A stretch of DNA of 64,000 bases, taken from NCBI GenBank assembly GCA_021613335.1, contig JAJTWR010000254.1, forward strand, positions 571,501-635,500, written 5' to 3'. Below the pieces are notes generated by a model. It saw only the letters and a program-made list of their open reading frames with translations. It had not been told where the DNA came from and ran no database searches. The translations under genes were made by a program, and so were the position numbers. Of the stretch, positions 1-13,686 are shown one piece after another (within the stretch, counting starts at the first letter, position 1; each line of letters opens with the position of its first letter). The stretch comes from Whitmania pigra. Lineage: Eukaryota; Annelida; Clitellata; Hirudinida; Haemopidae.

Positions 1-912
1 TTAAAGCGTTGATAGCACTACCAATTATGGGGTTGTGTTTTCAAAAGCAAATAGCTCAATAATGAAGAGAGGAGTTGGTTGAGAAGGAATACCACATCAT
101 ATTGTTGAGCTTGCAAAAAGAACTTTGGCATTTCAAAACTGGGACTCGCAGCAGTTGTACATGCTCATGGAATTAAAAAATAGCATTGTGCAGGGGAACT
201 GATGAACAGTTTTGTTACCATGTGAAACTGAACCATTTCAATGCATTTCAATTTGAGGCTTTCCCAGCGGTGTTTGCTAATTGATGTGACGATGAGGGAT
301 TTGCTGGCATTGAGTCATGATCGGGCATCTTAGGAGAGGCGCTTTTCTATAAATAAGTTTGATTTGTGGAAATCAAAAAAGAGAAAAGCTTAACTGTGAG
401 AAGGATAAGAAACTGTATCAACAGTGTTGGAAGTATGATCAATTTCAAGTTTGATAAATCTGTCCTGGGTCATTTTTAAGCATCAGGGCAGAAGAGATAG
501 GCAGTTACAAGCACGTATTGAAAAGCAGAAGACATGATCAAGTTGAGGAAGGAGCTAATGACATTAAAACATTACAACAATCACGAACATGGATTTCTAG
601 GTCCAGGCAAACAGCCTAAGAAAAGAGTGAAGCAAAAGTGGAAGAAATTGACTATTTAGAAGGAGAGCTAAAGAACTGAATTTTGTGTTTCTACTTTGTC
701 TAATTCATAAAAACTGAATAAATCAAATCTAAACAGCATTATTTTTGTTATTAGTTTTTGTCCTAGAAAAGGGTTAGGAGGTCCCTAATAGTATTAAATT
801 TTAATTTCTAAATTCCTGTATAAACCATGGAAATTGATTCATTCATCACAATTCATTTGTTTCAATGGACATGTCGTCATTTAAGTAAGCATTTTGATTC
901 ATGCTCCCATAG

Positions 913-1996
913 AAAATGCAGACAGGCAGCACAAAGATGTCAATACTTTCATTAATGATAAATTGAAGTTCATGAGTGCTCATCCAAAATCAAATGTGCA
1001 AAGAGCTACCAATAATCAGATAGGTATGATGACATTCTAGATTGTTTCTGTATTAATCATTAATAATCATCTATAATAATTCATCTTTGTTTTGATAAAG
1101 TTATTACTTTCAAATATGATAATTAAAATTTTATTTAGTTTGTGTCAATTCCTTAATGTTTTCAACTGCAGATCCCCTGAAGCCTATGCCACTTTCACTC
1201 AGAATTGAAAAGAGGTTTGTTGATGCTTTTGAGCAATATGATTGATTTTGGTTGTGATATCTGTACCATGTTACCACCATGATATTTCATATAGTTTAAT
1301 CAAAATGTCTGTTAGAGTTATGTAAAAGAGTTAAAGTTGCTAGTTGCTTGTGGCATCAATTCTAAACCAACATTTTGATGTGTTCATCATATGATGTTCA
1401 AACTACCAACAAAAATGTGATTTAAAAAGGCACAATGCCATTGAGTTCAGGCACTAAACATCAACTTGAGAATCTTAAGTATGTAAATGAAAATTATTTT
1501 AAAGATTTCATCTGAGGCATTTTTAATTCTTTTTTTTTTAGATTTCATGAAGAGGTTGTCACTCCTACCTCTGAGACTGATTCAACAATCACAAAGGTTG
1601 ATGCAATTTGTGTTGCACAGTTGATATTGTAATTGATAACTTAATATTCTAATAATTTTGCAAATTTTGTTGGTTCTCTATGGTTTGCAAGGGCTTGTGG
1701 ATTGGCTCTTGCCTGTGTTGGCCAAAATTTAATAGAAATTATCTCCAAAAATATAAAAAAAGTTTGAAGTCAATGTTTAGTTTGTTTCAGATTTACTGTG
1801 ATAAATAAATGCAGGTTGTTTTTTTTTTATAACTACAAACTAATTTTTGAAGGAGGATAAATCCAGCTTCGAGCTAGATGAGTCGTCGAGCCTCTCGACA
1901 TCTATGAGTGATGATAATGATGCCAGGAAGGTCATCAAACCTGCCGTGCCAACCAAACGAATTGGACTGAAGGCCCCCGTGATAACAGAACTTTGA
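913..1996 (+). CDS. 3' end of an unidentified gene (four exons)
   Basis: Four exons join in one frame: 913-1023, 1172-1214, 1542-1596 and 1853-1996, ending in TGA at 1994. Each junction has GT and AG ends, and the phases (1, 2, 0) agree. The encoded tail of about 118 residues begins with a charged stretch (DKLKFMSAHPKSN), then a Ser/Asp/Glu-rich segment (ELDESSSLSTSMSDD), and ends in a basic, proline-containing tail (KAPVITEL). There is no globular domain; it looks like a disordered C-terminus. I do not recognise the family. The 5' exons were not found: 1-900 has a few exon-like open stretches (for example 533-660, lysine-rich) but no consistent chain, so the start may lie left of the window. 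Confidence 0.5.
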
Positions 1997-3105
1997 ATGT
2001 CACATCCTTTCCTGTTATCATCCCACACCTATGTCTTCAGTCACTTATTCTTTGCTTTTGTGCTGTTTCCTTCTTTCTGTTGAGCTTGAGATTACCTTTA
2101 CCTGCACTTGAGTAGCATCACATCATGTTCCCTGTTTATTTATGCAAATCTTTCATTATGTTTTGCTACAATGAAAACTGTAATGGCTTCCCACTTTCAA
2201 CTGACTTTATTGAAGAGTTGTAACAACTGAGTTAGTTTCGAAAGGCTTTTGCATGTCAATTTTGTAATGTCTTGTGTTTTACTAAACCCTTTAACCTATT
2301 TATTATTGTTTCATTTTATTTTAGTCATTTTGTTATTTGAGATTGAATTAAATTTATGACTCATTAGATGATGATTATTGATTATAAAGCATGCAGTGAA
2401 AGCAATAAATTTTGTTGCACATTTCTCTGCTTGAGTAGTGCCAAAATCTTGACTTGTGGTTTCTCTGAACATGCCTGTTATGGCAGTTATTTATTTGACT
2501 CATGTTTCATGCTGTTTGGGAATTATCAAATTCTAGTTTTAGTTTATCAGATGATTCAGTATTTAAGTGCAATCATTGGCAAGGGTAATTTTCAGGCAGA
2601 TGCAGGACATTCCCCAATGTTTTTACGAAGCAAGTGGTTTATTATATAAGCTTTTAAAACCCTTTCCAAGTTGCTGAAGATTGGCACTAATGCTCAGTCG
2701 ATGGAGAGTCACAGGAATGGTCAGGTGCAAATTTTTATCTAAAGATGTGACCAAAAATTTGTCCACCGTTTTGGCTTGAACCAGTCAACGAATTTTATGG
2801 ATTGAAAGATCCATAAAAACAATAGAAATTGAAAATAATTTAAAATGTTTTCATCAACAAGCTACAAATGTGGATTAAATAGTGAATTAAAAGTAGTAGG
2901 ATTGCATCAATAATATTAATAATTCATAGAGAACCTTTTGTAACAAACGTGTCATGATCATTACAATGCTGATGACAAACACAGAGATCTCCAGCAGAAC
3001 ACTGCACTTTGCCACAGATAATTGCAAATAAAATGTAAGATGTTAAAACATAAAATATTAATATGAATCAACCAGAGATATGAGAGAAAGATCAAAGTCA
3101 CAGAT
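1997..3105. other. 3' flanks and spacer between the unidentified gene and Csk
   Basis: No gene is visible. The left part is probably the 3' UTR of the upstream + strand gene. A 93-codon open frame at 2368-2649 has no family resemblance and AT-driven composition. The right part should be the 3' UTR of the minus-strand kinase, whose stop codon is at 3106-3108. Confidence 0.4.
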
Positions 3106-5175
<2,070 letters not shown>

Positions 5176-5690
5176 TTCAAACTAATAAATTCCGACTCAG
5201 GGAGTTACTAACTTCATTTCAAACAAAAAGCTATTTATATGGTAAAAGCACCATACCCCCCTAAAAAATTACAAGTACCGCTTAAAATAAGGAAGTTATC
5301 AACAAAAACATAGACGAATGGTACGACCCTTTAATTACAATAGTATGGTCGTCAAAATAGCTTTTTAAAATCACTAACATTTTGACTTGAACATACAGTG
5401 TTTTTAAAAATCATAAATCGACATTGAAATGAGGGTTTCCTTGAAATAGCGTAGTATAGGATTTACTTAAAAGCATCTATAGCCTTACACTTCGACATAA
5501 TTTCCAAAGCAATAAATCACAACTCAACGTCATATTAATATTTTAAAATTAATTGTAAATTAAATACAATTTCGGATTAATTATAATAAATGCAATATTG
5601 TATATGACGGGAACTTTTCGCGGACCAACGAACTTTTCCAAACCGCAACTGTGCTGCTTAGCGTCCCCATCGCTCGAGGAGGTGAGGAGT
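5176..5690. other. Spacer upstream of the Csk-type gene
   Basis: AT-rich, with no exon-like frame on either strand. In particular no SH3-like stretch is seen that could extend the minus-strand kinase. It should hold the kinase promoter. Confidence 0.4.
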
Positions 5691-5691
5691 T

Positions 5692-6031
5692 GTGAGAAAA
5701 GCTAGCAACCGACCCAACGGAATTCCATATCTCCTATACAAAAGCCCCAAAACATTATACCTGCTACAATCCCTCATTCAGAGAGCGTGGTCGATGGCTA
5801 CGATCGATGATGAGTGGAAAAAGGCAGAGGACGTCTACATTCCAAAGGAGCAAGACTCAAATGGTTTGAATTCATTCAGGCCAATATCGCTGTTGAATGT
5901 AGAAGGGAAAAGATTTTTCTCTATCGTGGCATCGAGGTTCACGGAGTTCGTGATGTCTAACCAGTACGCGGACATTTCAGTCCAAGAGGTTCATGATGTT
6001 TCCACCAAAACGTATACTACAAGGTGGGTGC
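5692..6031 (+). mobile_element. R2/NeSL-like non-LTR retrotransposon relic, 5' part of RT
   Basis: The open frame carries a reverse-transcriptase N-terminal region of site-specific-type non-LTR elements: KASNRPNGIPYLLYK, then DEWKKAEDVYIPKEQ and FRPISLLNVEGK. The frame is interrupted at 6032 by a hAT transposon and resumes after 7235. No TSD or ends of the retroelement could be set. It is a dead copy. Clade assignment (R2 versus NeSL and relatives) is from motif memory and uncertain; a non-LTR RT is secure. Confidence 0.7.
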
Positions 6032-7235
6032 CTCTAGAGCAGGGATGGGCAAACTATGGCCCGGCGGCCGTTTCAAGCCGGCCCGCGGAGCACTAGATAA
6101 TTTAGTCAGTTATAAAGCTTGTTAACTGCATACGAGCAAAGGGACTTCAGCACCGTCAGTTCATTGCATTTCTGGAGAAAACCGACGCAGACCACCACTT
6201 GCTTTACCAGTCTCGTGTCCGCTGGTTGAGTTTGGGCAAAGTCTTTAAACGAGTGTGGGATCTTAAAGAAGTGATTGATACATTTTTGGAGTTAAAGGGG
6301 AAGTCTGATGATTTTCCAGAGCTGAGCGACAAGAATTGGCTGTGTGACTTTGCGTTTGCTGTTGACATTTTTTCTCATATGAATGAGCTTAACGTTAAGC
6401 TACACGGAAAAGACCTGTATGTGCACGACATGTATAGTAATGTAAATGCCTTCAAAGCCAAGTTGACCTTTTTTTCTAGGCAAATTTCAAAGAAAATCTT
6501 CTCTCATTTTCCCATACTAGCCACACAGGAAAAGACCATCCAAAATGTGAATAAATATAGCAAATCACTGAATGACCTGCATGAAGAATTCTGCCGTCGG
6601 TTTTCAGTTTTTTAAAAAATTGAAAAGTCACTTCAGCTGGTGGCCTGTTCCTTGTCACAAGACCCAGAAACAGCCCCACAAGAAGTGCATTTGGAACTAA
6701 TCGATCGTCAATCTGATGCAATTTTAAAGGAGAATTTCCGCTCTCTTCCATTAAAAGAGTTCTATGCCTCACTTAAAGATGACTGTTTTCCAAATTTCCG
6801 GGGGATGGCACAGAAGATTTGGGCCTTGTTTGGCTCAACCTACATGTGTGAACAGACGTTCAGCGTCATGAAGATCAATAAATACCGTCACAGATACCAG
6901 TTAACTGATCAACACCTCAGATCTATTCTGCGAATTGCTACAACAAAGCTAACGCCTGACTTTGATTCCTTAATGAAAGGGAGACCAACAACACTGTTCC
7001 CACTAAAATTGAAGATACTATTTTATTAAAGATTGCATAAAAGTTTTGTAAAATAACTCTTTTTATGCTTTTCTACCTTAAATTAATCTAAACATTTAAT
7101 GTTACAAATGTAAATTTAATTTATATTAATTCACACATACACACCGTCCATCTACTCTTGGTCCGGCCCCCGGGTCCAATATATGAACCCATTGCGGCCC
7201 TCGAGTCAAAAAGTTTGCCCACCCCTGCTCTAGAG
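6032..7235 (+). mobile_element. hAT (Charlie/GTF2IRD2-like) transposon with 8-bp TSD
   Basis: The element spans 6040-7227 and is flanked by the identical 8-bp duplication CTCTAGAG (6032-6039 and 7228-7235). Terminal inverted repeats read CAGGGATGGGCAAAC and, inverted at the right end, CAGGGGTGGGCAAAC. Inside, 6180-7029 encodes transposase segments of the GTF2IRD2-like hAT type: RVRWLSLGKVFKRVWDL, then the C-terminal part with KIWALFGSTYMCEQTFSVMK, the hATC dimerisation region. A stop after SVF at about 6613 and missing N-terminal portions show it is inactive. Insertion is within the reverse-transcriptase frame of an older retroelement. Confidence 0.9.
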
Positions 7236-7850
7236 GTTGGAATAGCTATGAGATGCATGATTTCTCCTTCCTTATTAGTATACTGGCGATCCAGATCCTA
7301 CTGAAGACAGCCGGGTCTCGTATTCCAGAAGCGCACATTGTTCAAGGCATTCATGGAATTCACTGTTCTGATCATTAACAGGAAGAAGATTGTCCAAAAT
7401 ACCCTAGACAAATTGAGCGACCTTCTAAGGTGGTGTCGAATGGCTTTCAAGCCAGCGAAATCCAGAAGTCTCGCCCTGGTCAGGAAGAAATTCTACAGGA
7501 CTTGTTCTTAGATGCGCGGAACCGCAAATTCCAACAGTATGCGAAGAACCGGTGAAAAGTCTTGAAAGGGTTTTCAACGAACCTCTCAAGGGACTGCAGG
7601 CGATTGAGACGGCACCGCTGCAAGGGCGGTTCAAAGTGTGGTTGCTCCAGTTCGTGCTCCTTCAAAGACTGATCTTGTCGTTAACCATCTATGAGATTGA
7701 TTTGTCAGTGGTCGAGAAACTGGAGAGGAAAGTTATCCGATGCACCAGAAACTGGCTAGGACTACCTCCAGCGCTGTTATCGGTCGCCCTCTACAGTAGG
7801 AGCACGAGCCTGTGCGGCAAATTTATAAGAAGGGCTAATATTAAATTAAC
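7236..7850 (+). mobile_element. R2/NeSL-like retrotransposon relic, 3' part
   Basis: This continues the element broken by the hAT insertion. Frame-shifted fragments include DKLSDLLRWCRMAFKPAKS (end of the RT palm/thumb) and, near the end, RKVIRCTRNWLGLPPALLS, the tail motif of these elements. Several stops and shifts make it a pseudogene. The + orientation matches 5692-6031. Confidence 0.6.
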
Positions 7851-7871
7851 TATTACATAGCATTACCAATA

Positions 7872-8060
7872 ATGAATGATTTATCGAGATCGGCAACGAC
7901 GTTAAAATGTACAACTAAAAAAAGCATAACAAAGTCAAAAAGCTTGCTAAAAAGGGCCGCCGTAGAATTAAATAATTTTCAATCTTCTCAGGAACGAGTT
8001 AAAAGGTTGCTTAAAATATCTCCTCAACAGAATATTGACAAATTCAGAGTAATAAAATAG
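7872..8060 (+). CDS. Small basic hypothetical ORF (62 aa)
   Basis: ATG at 7872, TAG at 8058. The product is lysine/serine-rich with a helical middle (RAAVELNNFQSSQERVKRLL). A possible polyadenylation signal AATAAA follows at about 8091. An AG at 7859-7860 could be a splice acceptor, so it might be the last exon of a larger gene. It lies at the edge of transposon debris and has no recognised homologue. It may be a real small gene, a terminal exon, or chance. Confidence 0.3.
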   Translation: MNDLSRSATTLKCTTKKSITKSKSLLKRAAVELNNFQSSQERVKRLLKISPQQNIDKFRVIK

Positions 8061-8596
8061 TTCTTTTCTTTCGAAAGTGATTGAGTACTAATAAATGTTA
8101 ATTTCATCAAATGAATTCTTGAGTATATTACATTTCATTACTTAAATTATTTTGTATAAAATCACTGTAAATTAAATTGCATTAACTGAAAATTTTATTC
8201 ATTATTTTGATTTGTTCTAACTATTAAATATAATGTTGCTGTCATAGCGAATAATTTTCAAATAATTTGAAGTATTTTAAAATAACATATAGTTATTAAA
8301 AATATCTCTATTAATATCTTTTTAATTATCTCTCTTCTGACTTTAGGATGCTTTCGCATAAAATTCGCTATTAGTTCTTACAATCATAAACAACAGGTGA
8401 GCGTAATTGTTGCTTGATGCCGGCTTTCACAGAAATTACATATTTAAATAAGGCGTTTTATCTCAAATTATAATTATAAATATTTGTTTTTATTGTTACA
8501 TTTTGGTGAATACGTTTTATACCGCAATTCAACAAAATAAAAACTTGTTAAATTTTAACTTAAATTTTATTGACACGAAAAGAAAAATTTAAGAAT
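8061..8596. other. Spacer and 5' flank of the short SKICH gene
   Basis: Very AT-rich. No coding signal on either strand. It should hold the promoter and 5' UTR of the gene starting at 8597. An in-frame TTG at 8570 lies upstream of the ATG but is unlikely to be the start. Confidence 0.4.
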
Positions 8597-10335
8597 ATGG
8601 ACAAGATTCGAATGACGTTCCAAAATGTACAAGAATCGTACAAGGTCAATGAGGACGTAGCTATTGAATTTGTAATTTCTGAGGACCAACATGTCCAATC
8701 TCGCGACTGGATCGGATTGTTTAAAGTCGGATGGACCACTCACAGCGACTTTTACTCATATCAGTGGGCGCCTTATCCTTCAGGCTTTGTCGAAGGAAGT
8801 GAAATCTCGAACAAAGTTGTGTTTCCAGGTAATGTAAAATTTTCAACTGAAAAGATAGTTTTATCACTTACAAACTGAACAAAATTTTGCTGTCAGCATC
8901 TCAACTTCCGCCAAACGATGGATGTTTTTATCAGTTTTGCTACGTGACTACCAACGGCCAAATGATTGGCGTGAGTCCATCGTTTCAATTCGAAGACGAA
9001 ATAATTGAAGACCTGGTTGAAGTAGACTCAGAAGATGGCGTTATCGTCAAAACAAAAACAATGGTCCTCGAAAACAAACTAGAAGAATCTCAGAAAAACA
9101 ATGCTTCTCTCAAACTCGTTAGTCTCATAAGTTAATTGTTAGTCCAAATTCAATTTGAATTAATTTTCTAAGCAGAAGTTGAATGCTATGGAGGAAGAAT
9201 GCAAGCGACTTCGTATGCAGCGCGAGTGCATGGAAAAGCAAGTTATGGAATGCGTGAAAAAGGTGGATGATTTTGAGGTAAGTGTTCGAGAAAATCTGCT
9301 CACAAGTTCTGTCAAGATATCTGGAAGTCTCGAGGTCCTGCTTAGGTTTCGTTGAAAGCATGGAAATAATGACGGATTGATTTTATAGGAATGTAAAACA
9401 AGTCAATTAAATCTCAGTTTTACAACATGCCACGTTTTATGTTTGAATTAAACAGGATGTTGACAAGAAGTTCAGCGATAATTGCAAGTATATTACTCAC
9501 TTGGAAGAAGAGCTTAGTATTCTGAGAAAGGAGAATAACGCTTATAAAAGTGGCATTAGAATTTCGAATGACAAGATGGTATTAATCATGGTAAGATTAA
9601 TCTAGATCAAATCTTCTAAAATAGTGTTTTTAATTTGTTGTCTCGACTTTTAGATGAAATATTTAGTTCTGTCTTATTTGACATTTAATTTCTCTTTTTC
9701 GGAGAAACGCAGTGCATAACGACTTGTGCCATTTTTGTAGGAGAAGTATCAGGATCACAAAATAATTTTGCAACAGCTAAATAAAAATAATGATGAGGTT
9801 CATAAAAGAAATGAACATTTGGAAAAAGAGTGTTCGAGATTGAAAGAGCTCAGCGATGCCCAAGCTAAGGAGGTTGTTTAGTGATTAGTCGATTATTTAA
9901 TCTGCTAAACGATGTAAACGTTTTATAATTAATTTTTTTAAGAATAAACTGTTAAAGAAACAGCGTGACATAGCCGATAGTCAAATAACAGCAGCCGAAC
10001 TTACCAAGAACCTCCTTAAGCAAGAGTTTGAAAAGGAAATGACTAGAATCGAAGTAAATTTTTATAGCGTTTAGTAATGTAAATGATTTATGTTAGTAAA
10101 CATTAATACTTATTTTGTTAGGAATTAGTGAATGAAAACCTTCAACTGAGAACGGAATTGCAATTATTCGAGAATGGTGATAGGGTAATCGTTAAGCTGC
10201 ATCCAATCTGTGCATTTGTTTGTAATTTATTAATTTGATTTTTAGAACGGCAAGTGTCAAAGGCGTATTGATATTCACCTAAAAGCAAAGCCAAAAAGCG
10301 ATGATAAATCATTTTTTGATATCTTCAAGAATTGA
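8597..10335 (+). CDS. Short SKICH/coiled-coil TAX1BP1-like protein, no zinc finger
   Basis: Eight exons: 8597-8828, 8897-9117, 9176-9277, 9456-9590, 9741-9872, 9943-10053, 10122-10184, 10246-10335. All junctions are GT-AG and in phase, giving 361 residues. Residues about 5-110 form a SKICH domain (DWIGLFKVGW, then FYQFCYVTTNGQ). A short hydrophobic VIVKTKT follows at 126-132, where NDP52 and TAX1BP1 carry their non-canonical LC3-interacting motif. The rest is coiled coil. Unlike the paralogue at 13687-17220 there are no C-terminal zinc fingers; it ends in DDKSFFDIFKN, which resembles a canonical LC3-interacting motif. The family recruits autophagy machinery to ubiquitinated cargo; a role here is inferred. 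The start is the first ATG (8597) before the SKICH. Confidence 0.82.
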
Positions 10336-11150
10336 AACAGCTGGAATTTTTTTGATATGCGATTCTAAAATAATAAATGTTATGAATCATGGATTTAATA
10401 ATGCAATGACAGTCCGAGTTTTTCCGAGCAATGAAGAAGGTGACAGAACTCATTTCTAAACTTGTCTATGGATTGACATTGAGAGGTAGTTCTCTCTTTA
10501 GTAATTTTTGGTGTCGATGAGTTGCATCGTTCAAATTTAAGGTGGAAAATGTGGTAAATCATGTGTAAGTAATTTAGACATGCGAACGTTTATTCGTCCA
10601 GGTCCTAAAAAAGTCCTAAATTTCCGATATCAGCATATCGATGATACATGTGAGCTTGTGAGTAATTTAGCAAAACACACTGATGGTATTTGTGAGTTGG
10701 ACGTTATGGTTGATTCAGCAAATTATCGATCCAATTGTGGGTTGTGGGCCAAACAGTTTGTTTGGCAGTCATCTCTGCAAGTCTTACCAATAACCTGGTG
10801 GAAAGGATGATATGCTTATCACGACCTCTTGCTAAAGATTTGCTAAGATTTTGTCATTGTCTGCAACAACCGCTGTAATCGAAAGAAGTTTCAGTGCATA
10901 TTCATTTTTCCAAAATGATCAACGGAACCGACTCACCACAAATAGGGCTAGAAAATTTGTTTTATTTACAGCTTTAAAAAAAGCTTACAGCTTATTGTAC
11001 CTCAAGAGATAATCACAACTTTGAAGCAGAAGACAAAGAATCTGAGAAGTATGAAGACAGTGAATTTGCTGAAATAGACTCAGAACTTGAGCTAAATCAG
11101 CACTGTTAATGTAGTATTGTATTTTTTTTATTTATGTTACAATAAATCTG
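10336..11150 (+). mobile_element. hAT transposase C-terminal relic
   Basis: From about 10840 a frame reads ILSLSATTAVIERSFSAYSF and then NDQRNRLTTNRARK, the hATC dimerisation motif of hAT transposases. Upstream at 10580-10810 is an open frame of the same worn element (ANYRSNCGLWAKQFV). Frameshifts and stops are present, and inverted repeats or target duplications were not identified. Confidence 0.6.
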
Positions 11151-12022
11151 TTTATCTAATCATGAACTATCATTTTTCAACAAAATTAAAAAAAAAATAA
11201 AAACAATAAAAACACACACAAAAACTAAAAAAAAATACCTAAAAATCTCGGACAAAAAAACATGTTTCTTTACATCTCTAAAGTACAACATCGTCGAGTG
11301 ATCTGGATGGTCCAACGTGTAATACAGACTTCACGGAAGACTCAGCGTTTATGTGAGAATCAAGAAGATGGTAGTCCCATTATCTAAAACTTTTGGGGTG
11401 TTGAAGAAGTCAAGCTTTATGTAAACTTGCACAATCTTGCGAAGAAATGGACCTCAGTTATGATCAGGAAGTGTCTTTTTTAGACAATGTAGTTGCAAGG
11501 CATTTTGGATGGCTTAATCTATGCAAAATCTAAAACCAATGCAACTTTTTTTTGCTCTATGCTGAATCATATAGCACGCCAGCTTTTGATCCATGCAATC
11601 CACTCCACCCATTCCACGCATAATTATAAATTTGAACAATTTTAGGTTGATCAACTTCTATCCTTTAGTTTTAGTGACTTGAAAACCTCTTTGCCTATCG
11701 TAGCGGATAGAATCATGCATAATTCGAAGACTTACTGGCATGTCAACGAACATCACAGACTTCAGCTTTTCATTCCAAAACAACATAAAAACTGCGAGTT
11801 TCCATTTTCACAATATCTTTACTTTTCAGAAGAACATCTTCCACAATGTTTGGACACAGTAGTTGTTGTCTCGGTAAAACGAAGTAATTCTTTAAGAAAT
11901 GTATTATTATTATCAATAACTTAGCATCAACTGACCTTAAAAACCATATTCGTTTTACAAATTATTCATCAACTGTAGAATATCAATTTAAACTCCCTCA
12001 TCAATGATTATGACTTTTCTCT
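11151..12022. other. Unassigned repeat-like DNA
   Basis: This holds A-rich low-complexity DNA (about 11185-11270) and an 81-codon open frame at 11679-11924 with a WHVNEHHRLQLFIPKQHK stretch. It looks like a worn element, but I cannot name the family. No host gene is seen. Confidence 0.3.
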
Positions 12023-12030
12023 CTTACAAC

Positions 12031-12410
12031 CAGTGGCGCAACCAGCGAAAAATGCTGGGGGGCTCAAGTTTAGAAAAGGGAGGAAAGCCTGACGCAGTCG
12101 AAAAATTTTTGAAACTGTTCAAATCAAAACTGCCAATTATAATTATTAAAGAATTAAAGATAGAACAGATAATAATAATAATAATAATTAATTTATAAAG
12201 CTCCATGTGCATAGCGTCAGATTATTATTATTATTATTATGAGTTTAACTATCTTCTGTCTGCAGTCTTATGTTGTATCTTTAATAATTTATTAATGAGT
12301 TTGACTATCTTCTGTTTCAAACCAGTTAAATCCCCTTACCCCCCCCCCCCCCAAAAAAAAAATTCATCGGATTTGGAAAAATTGCAGGGTCTCTCCTAGT
12401 TGCGCCACTG
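12031..12410. mobile_element. Small inverted-repeat element (hAT-like MITE)
   Basis: The left end CAGTGGCGCAAC (12031) is matched by the exact inverted copy GTTGCGCCACTG ending at 12410. The TIR type is that of hAT elements. The flanking 8 bp (CTTACAAC and AGCAAGAC) do not match, so the insertion is old or the ends are rearranged. Inside is an (AAT)n/(ATT)n pair at 12171-12240 and a C-run at 12342. Confidence 0.5.
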
Positions 12411-13051
12411 AGCAAGACTATGCAAATTAAACTTCTGGAGAACAAACAATACATTTTTTGCAAGATTTGCATTTATTTATGTTGTTGTTGCTGGTTTCAA
12501 CTGTTGGGATGGTAAAGATATTTCCAAGTAATTCTACTGATTCGGATTGTTGAATGTCTGAGACAGAGTCCGATACTTCCATTTCAAAGATCAAATTATA
12601 TTCATCTGAAGATGAAGTTGTTTGATCTTGCTTCTGAACACGATCAATTTTCCAAGAATGGCATTTCAGAAAACTATGAAGTTAAAATTTAATACGCCAG
12701 TAACTATTCTGCATCACTTCTGGTTTAGGCGTCCATAGCTTAGTCCTCCGATAATTTGTCTGGCAGTCCTACTATAGTTCATCCAGTCCTTCATGGATAG
12801 CTTTAACAGCTTCTGATCGTGCGCTCCAACGTGTTTCAGACTCGTCCTCAGTAGGTGGCAGACATATGATACGCCTGGTGTAGCCGCTGCAGTCATCTTG
12901 TGACCGATTTATTAACATTGTTCAGTTATTATAACATCATGTTGTATATAATACGAACCTAAAAAGCCTTATTTGTAAACCTCATTTTGGCGCCCCTGCA
13001 ACATGTCGCCCGGGGAGATATGTACCCCATCCGCCTCCTAGCTACGCCACT
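12411..13051 (-). mobile_element. hAT (DUF4371-type) transposase relic
   Basis: On the minus strand around 12780-12870 one frame reads SETRWSARSEAVKAIHEGLDE, typical of DUF4371/THAP12-like hAT transposases. The right end reads CTACGCCACTG at 13041-13051, the inverted CAGTGGCGTAG terminus of such elements. The left end and target duplication are not identified. Stops are present; inactive. Confidence 0.5.
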
Positions 13052-13686
13052 GCTCAATTGTCCGACATGTTATCAAGGTATGAAGCCATTGGAATATTTT
13101 TTTGCACAGGTAAAAATTAAAACGTTTTAAACATTTTTATAAATAATAAAATAAATTTGTTTGAATAGCCAAATAGACACAAAAGCATCTTCATAATATC
13201 TTTATAGCTGTAAAAATTTGAATTTAAAATTAATTTCATATTATGTTTTGTTCCATATTGATTAAATTGATTATTAATAACATTTTTAAAATTTTTATTA
13301 ATTTAAAAATGTATAAATAATTTTGCACATTATGAATCGTCTTTATCTGCGTATGTTGTCAGAGCCATCCAAGGTTTAGTGTATTTTATTACCTTTGCTC
13401 GCTTGATTTCTTATTCTCACAGTTTAATTTTCGTGAACAGGTTTGTTGAATAAGTCATTATTTGATTTATGTCTATTATGCTACTTCGTTGTTATATGCT
13501 TAAGTAGCTACAGCTGATTCAACATACAGATGAGAATTTTGATATTGTCCTTAAGATTAAGCTTTTATTATGCATAAATGTCTTATATATTATATAATTA
13601 TTTTATTAACTAGAATTCCATTCTGTAATCGTCGATTAATTCTGCTACAAAAATTGATAAGAGATCTGCTTTTCAGCAATTGTAAG
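13052..13686. other. Spacer and 5' flank of the long TAX1BP1-like gene
   Basis: AT-rich, with no recognisable gene. The reading frame of the next gene is open from 13570 upstream of its likely ATG at 13687, so the 5' UTR is probably here. Confidence 0.4.

Noticed and set aside
2368..2649. A 93-codon cysteine-rich frame as a secreted protein
   Set aside because: No signal peptide, no splice partners, and it lies in the likely 3' UTR of the upstream gene.
5692..6096. A 134-codon open frame as a host gene
   Set aside because: It encodes a fragment of a non-LTR reverse transcriptase and then runs into a hAT terminus.
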